A DNA stretch of 8,287 nucleotides from Clostridiales bacterium (GTDB lineage: Bacteria; Bacillota_A; Clostridia; Lachnospirales; Lachnospiraceae), in contig JASKJZ010000096.1 of the NCBI GenBank assembly GCA_030154385.1, forward strand, positions 1-8,287, written 5' to 3'. Of this stretch, positions 6,152 to 8,287 are shown piece after piece. The notes under the pieces are model-generated. The model was not told the DNA's origin. It did not search any database and saw nothing but the letters and a program-made list of their open reading frames with translations. How positions within the stretch are numbered: position 1 is the first letter of the stretch; each line of letters begins with the position of its first letter. The position numbers and the translations under genes were made by a program.

Positions 6152-8011
6152 ATGCAGCTTCTGCCACAGCCCCAAAGAATACAGTTTTTTGAGGGAGAAT
6201 TTATCATTCGTTATGAGACCGCAATTGTTATCGGTGCAGCTTCTGATTTGTGTGTGTATGATTACGCCAAACTCCTGCAAAAGGAAATTAAAGAAACACT
6301 AGGATTAATGCTTCCAATTCGGAAACAAAAAAGTGAGGAAGCGAATGTTATTTTTTTGGATATTAGAACTTCCTATAAGAAAAATGAATATGAAATAAAT
6401 ATCACAAAGGACGGCATATGCCTTTATGCCAGAGACAACCAATCCTTGCTTTATGCGGTACAGACGCTTCGACAGATTGTGATACAAAAGGGGGCGTTGC
6501 TTCCTGCACTGACGATATTTGATTATCCAAAGATTCTTAATCGCGGCTATTATTTTGATGTTACAAGAGGCAGAGTCCCAACATTAGAAGGGCTAAAGGC
6601 TCTGGCTGATAAAATGAGCTTTTATAAGCTAAACCAGCTACAGCTATATGTGGAACACAGTTTTTTGTTTCGTGATTTTAGTGAAGTGTGGAGAGATGAC
6701 ACACCACTTACCGCTCAGGATATTATGGAGCTGGATGCCTATTGTCGCACGCTTCACATTGAGCTGATTCCCTCGTTGGCAAGCTTTGGTCATTTGCATA
6801 AGGTGCTTAGTACGAAGACCTATCGAGACCTCTGCGAGTTAGAAGGATCGGATGAACAGCCATTTTCTTATTGCGAACGAATGGAGCATCATACCATTGA
6901 TGTTAGCAATGAGAAAAGTGTTTCACTCATCAAAGCAATGCTTCTAGAGTATATGCCTTTATTTTCGTCCAAGCGTTTTAATATCTGTGCGGATGAAACC
7001 TTTGATCTGGGAAAAGGAAAGAATAAAGAACGGGCAGCACAAGTGGGAATAGAGCGTCTTTATCTTGATTTTTTAAAGCAACTATGTGAATTCCTTCAAA
7101 GCCAAGGAAAGCAGCCGATGTTTTGGGGCGATATTTTATTAAAGCAGCCGGAAATGATAAAAGAGCTGCCAAGCAATAGCATTTGTTTGAACTGGGATTA
7201 TAATGCGCAGGGAACGGATTCAAATGTAGCAAAGCTGCAGGATTTGGGAGCAAAGCAATATGTCTGCCCTGGTGTTCATGGTTGGAGAAGACTTATAAAC
7301 TCTTATGAGGATGCCTATGCTAATATAAAAAGAATGGCAGGTTATGCACATACCTATCAAACGGAGGGACTTTTAAATACAGACTGGGGAGATTATGGGC
7401 ATATCAATCATCCTGAATTTTCAACAACGGGTATGATATATGGAGCCGCCTTTTCTTGGAAGGAAACGGACATTACCTTTGAGGAGATCAATCAAGCAAT
7501 ATCTGGTATCGAATATAGGGATACCTCCAGAATGTTTGTTACGCTAATCAATCGCATCGCAAAGCAGGATAGGTTCATTTGGAATCATGCAGTATCGTGC
7601 AAAGAGTACTTGCAGGGACATAAAAATATGGAGCAAATAAAGAAGGAATTGGAAGCAATTGGTGCAGAAACCTTTGAGAGCGCGAATGAAGCGATTGATC
7701 AGGCTGTCTATGCGCTTTATCAAATACTGCCACTCCTACAGCAAACGAAGCAAAGCATCGTAAAGCCGTATTTAGTGGCTGCAAAGGGAATTCAGATTTT
7801 TAACCGCATTGGTATGGTAATGACCGCATTTTTGTGTGAGGGAAAGGAGCTTTATTCGCAAAGGGATTTGGCTTCCCAACTGGAGTACTGGTTTATGGAA
7901 TATAAAGGAATTTGGCGCGAGCACGATCAGGAGTCCGAACTCTATCGCATTATGGAGGTTATAACCTGGTATGCAGATTTTTTACGACAGAATGAAAGAG
8001 GAAACATATGA
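6152..8011 (+). CDS. Glycoside hydrolase family 20 beta-N-acetylhexosaminidase, cytoplasmic
   Basis: This 619-residue protein has an N-terminal GH20b-type alpha/beta domain (about 1-120, beginning LLPQPQRIQFFEGEF). A GH20 barrel follows from NRGYYFDVTRGR (R131, D136) and is followed by a helical C-terminal part (about 480-619). The catalytic pair is D281-E282 in NICADETFDLGKG: E282 is the acid and D281 orients the substrate acetamido group in the substrate-assisted mechanism. FWGD (324-327) and TDWGDYGH (410-417) are expected active-site loops. The D-E-x-x-x-L-G-x-G form resembles, from memory, intracellular hexosaminidases that accept both GlcNAc and GalNAc, rather than the HxGGDE chitobiase group. 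Expected reaction: release of terminal beta-linked GlcNAc or GalNAc from oligosaccharides. There is no signal peptide. Its TGA stop overlaps the nagB ATG (ATGA), which fits a product (GlcNAc) flowing into the amino-sugar pathway. Confidence 0.92.
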   Translation: MQLLPQPQRIQFFEGEFIIRYETAIVIGAASDLCVYDYAKLLQKEIKETLGLMLPIRKQKSEEANVIFLDIRTSYKKNEYEINITKDGICLYARDNQSLLYAVQTLRQIVIQKGALLPALTIFDYPKILNRGYYFDVTRGRVPTLEGLKALADKMSFYKLNQLQLYVEHSFLFRDFSEVWRDDTPLTAQDIMELDAYCRTLHIELIPSLASFGHLHKVLSTKTYRDLCELEGSDEQPFSYCERMEHHTIDVSNEKSVSLIKAMLLEYMPLFSSKRFNICADETFDLGKGKNKERAAQVGIERLYLDFLKQLCEFLQSQGKQPMFWGDILLKQPEMIKELPSNSICLNWDYNAQGTDSNVAKLQDLGAKQYVCPGVHGWRRLINSYEDAYANIKRMAGYAHTYQTEGLLNTDWGDYGHINHPEFSTTGMIYGAAFSWKETDITFEEINQAISGIEYRDTSRMFVTLINRIAKQDRFIWNHAVSCKEYLQGHKNMEQIKKELEAIGAETFESANEAIDQAVYALYQILPLLQQTKQSIVKPYLVAAKGIQIFNRIGMVMTAFLCEGKELYSQRDLASQLEYWFMEYKGIWREHDQESELYRIMEVITWYADFLRQNERGNI

Positions 8012-8287
8012 GAATTATTCAGGTAACGGATTATCAGGAAATGAGCAAAAAGGCAGCCCTTATGATGGCGAGCCAGATAACATTAAAGCCAGATACTGTG
8101 CTTGGCTTGGCGACGGGTGAAACTCCAATCGGGATGTATCAGGAGTTAATTTCCTTATATGAACGAAATCAGCTTGATTGCAGTGAGGTAGTAACCTTTA
8201 ATTTGGATGAATACCTTGGCTTATCCGCCGATCATGAACAAAGCTATCATTATTATATGAAAAAACATTTTTTTGAACCAATTCATA
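8008..8287 (+). CDS. nagB: Glucosamine-6-phosphate deaminase, N-terminal part (cut by window edge)
   Basis: The first 93 codons are present: MRIIQVTDYQEMSKKAALMM, then VLGLATGETPIGMYQEL, VVTFNLDEYLGL and SADHEQSYHYYMKKHFF. GLATGETP (33-40) is the phosphate-binding loop. D67 in FNLDEY corresponds to the catalytic Asp72 of Escherichia coli NagB. ESY is replaced by QSY in the lid-proximal HxxSYxxxM motif. NagB converts glucosamine-6-phosphate to fructose-6-phosphate and ammonia in the cytoplasm, the last step of amino-sugar catabolism. The ATG overlaps the GH20 stop by 4 nt, and GAGG at 7998-8001 serves as ribosome binding site. Family usual length is about 240-270 residues, so around two thirds lies outside. 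A 6-phosphogluconolactonase-like relative is unlikely given the FNLDEYxGL signature. Confidence 0.93.
   Translation, partial: MRIIQVTDYQEMSKKAALMMASQITLKPDTVLGLATGETPIGMYQELISLYERNQLDCSEVVTFNLDEYLGLSADHEQSYHYYMKKHFFEPIH

Larger units (their letters stand above)
315..8287 (+). other. Predicted polycistronic operon: GH3, GH18, CBM9-like, GH29, GH20, nagB (continues past the right edge)
   Basis: Six genes share one strand with gaps of 12, 13, 14 and 14 nt and finally a 4-nt ATGA overlap. No hairpin followed by a T-run, and no promoter-sized gap, interrupts them. In three junctions the stop codon TAA is the first part of the next gene's ribosome binding site (TAAAGGGG or TAAAGGAGG), which favours translational coupling. 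One promoter upstream of 315 therefore probably serves all of them. The operon end is not in the window; nagA or kinase genes could follow. Confidence 0.8.

Overview
This window reads as a carbohydrate-use locus of a low-to-mid G+C Firmicute, most likely a gut or rumen Lachnospiraceae/Clostridia-type bacterium. The evidence is the strong AGGAGG-type ribosome binding sites, the AT-rich intergenic DNA with sigma-A-like boxes, the frequent AGA/TTA codons, and genes packed with 12-14 nt gaps or a 4-nt overlap. G+C is roughly in the 40s by eye. The genus cannot be fixed from the sequence alone.

Layout: positions 1-140 (minus strand) hold the first 46 codons of a LacI-family repressor that runs off the left edge. 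Positions 141-314 are a divergent control region. It has a well-formed promoter for the repressor, a probable extended -10 promoter for the rightward genes, and two short palindromes placed where operators would be expected. From 315 to the right edge there is one rightward gene string: a GH3 beta-glycosidase (315-2663), a GH18 chitinase-like enzyme (2676-3695), a CBM9-like carbohydrate-binding protein (3709-4737), a GH29 alpha-L-fucosidase (4752-6137), a GH20 beta-N-acetylhexosaminidase (6152-8011) and the start of nagB, glucosamine-6-phosphate deaminase (8008 to the right edge). No terminator, RNA gene, mobile element or CRISPR array is seen.

How the genes may work together (inference): none of the five complete proteins has a visible signal peptide or membrane segment, so the set looks cytoplasmic. 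It would act on imported oligosaccharides. GH29 would remove fucose, GH20 terminal GlcNAc or GalNAc, GH18 internal GlcNAc-beta-1,4 bonds, and GH3 another beta-linked sugar. NagB would then feed GlcN-6-P into fructose-6-P. The likely substrates are fucosylated, GlcNAc-containing oligosaccharides (host glycan or chitin-derived). A transporter, a GlcNAc kinase or PTS, nagA and fucose-catabolic genes are needed for the scheme but are not in the window. The least explained members are the cytoplasmic CBM9-like protein and the GH3 enzyme, whose substrate is not predicted by its family.
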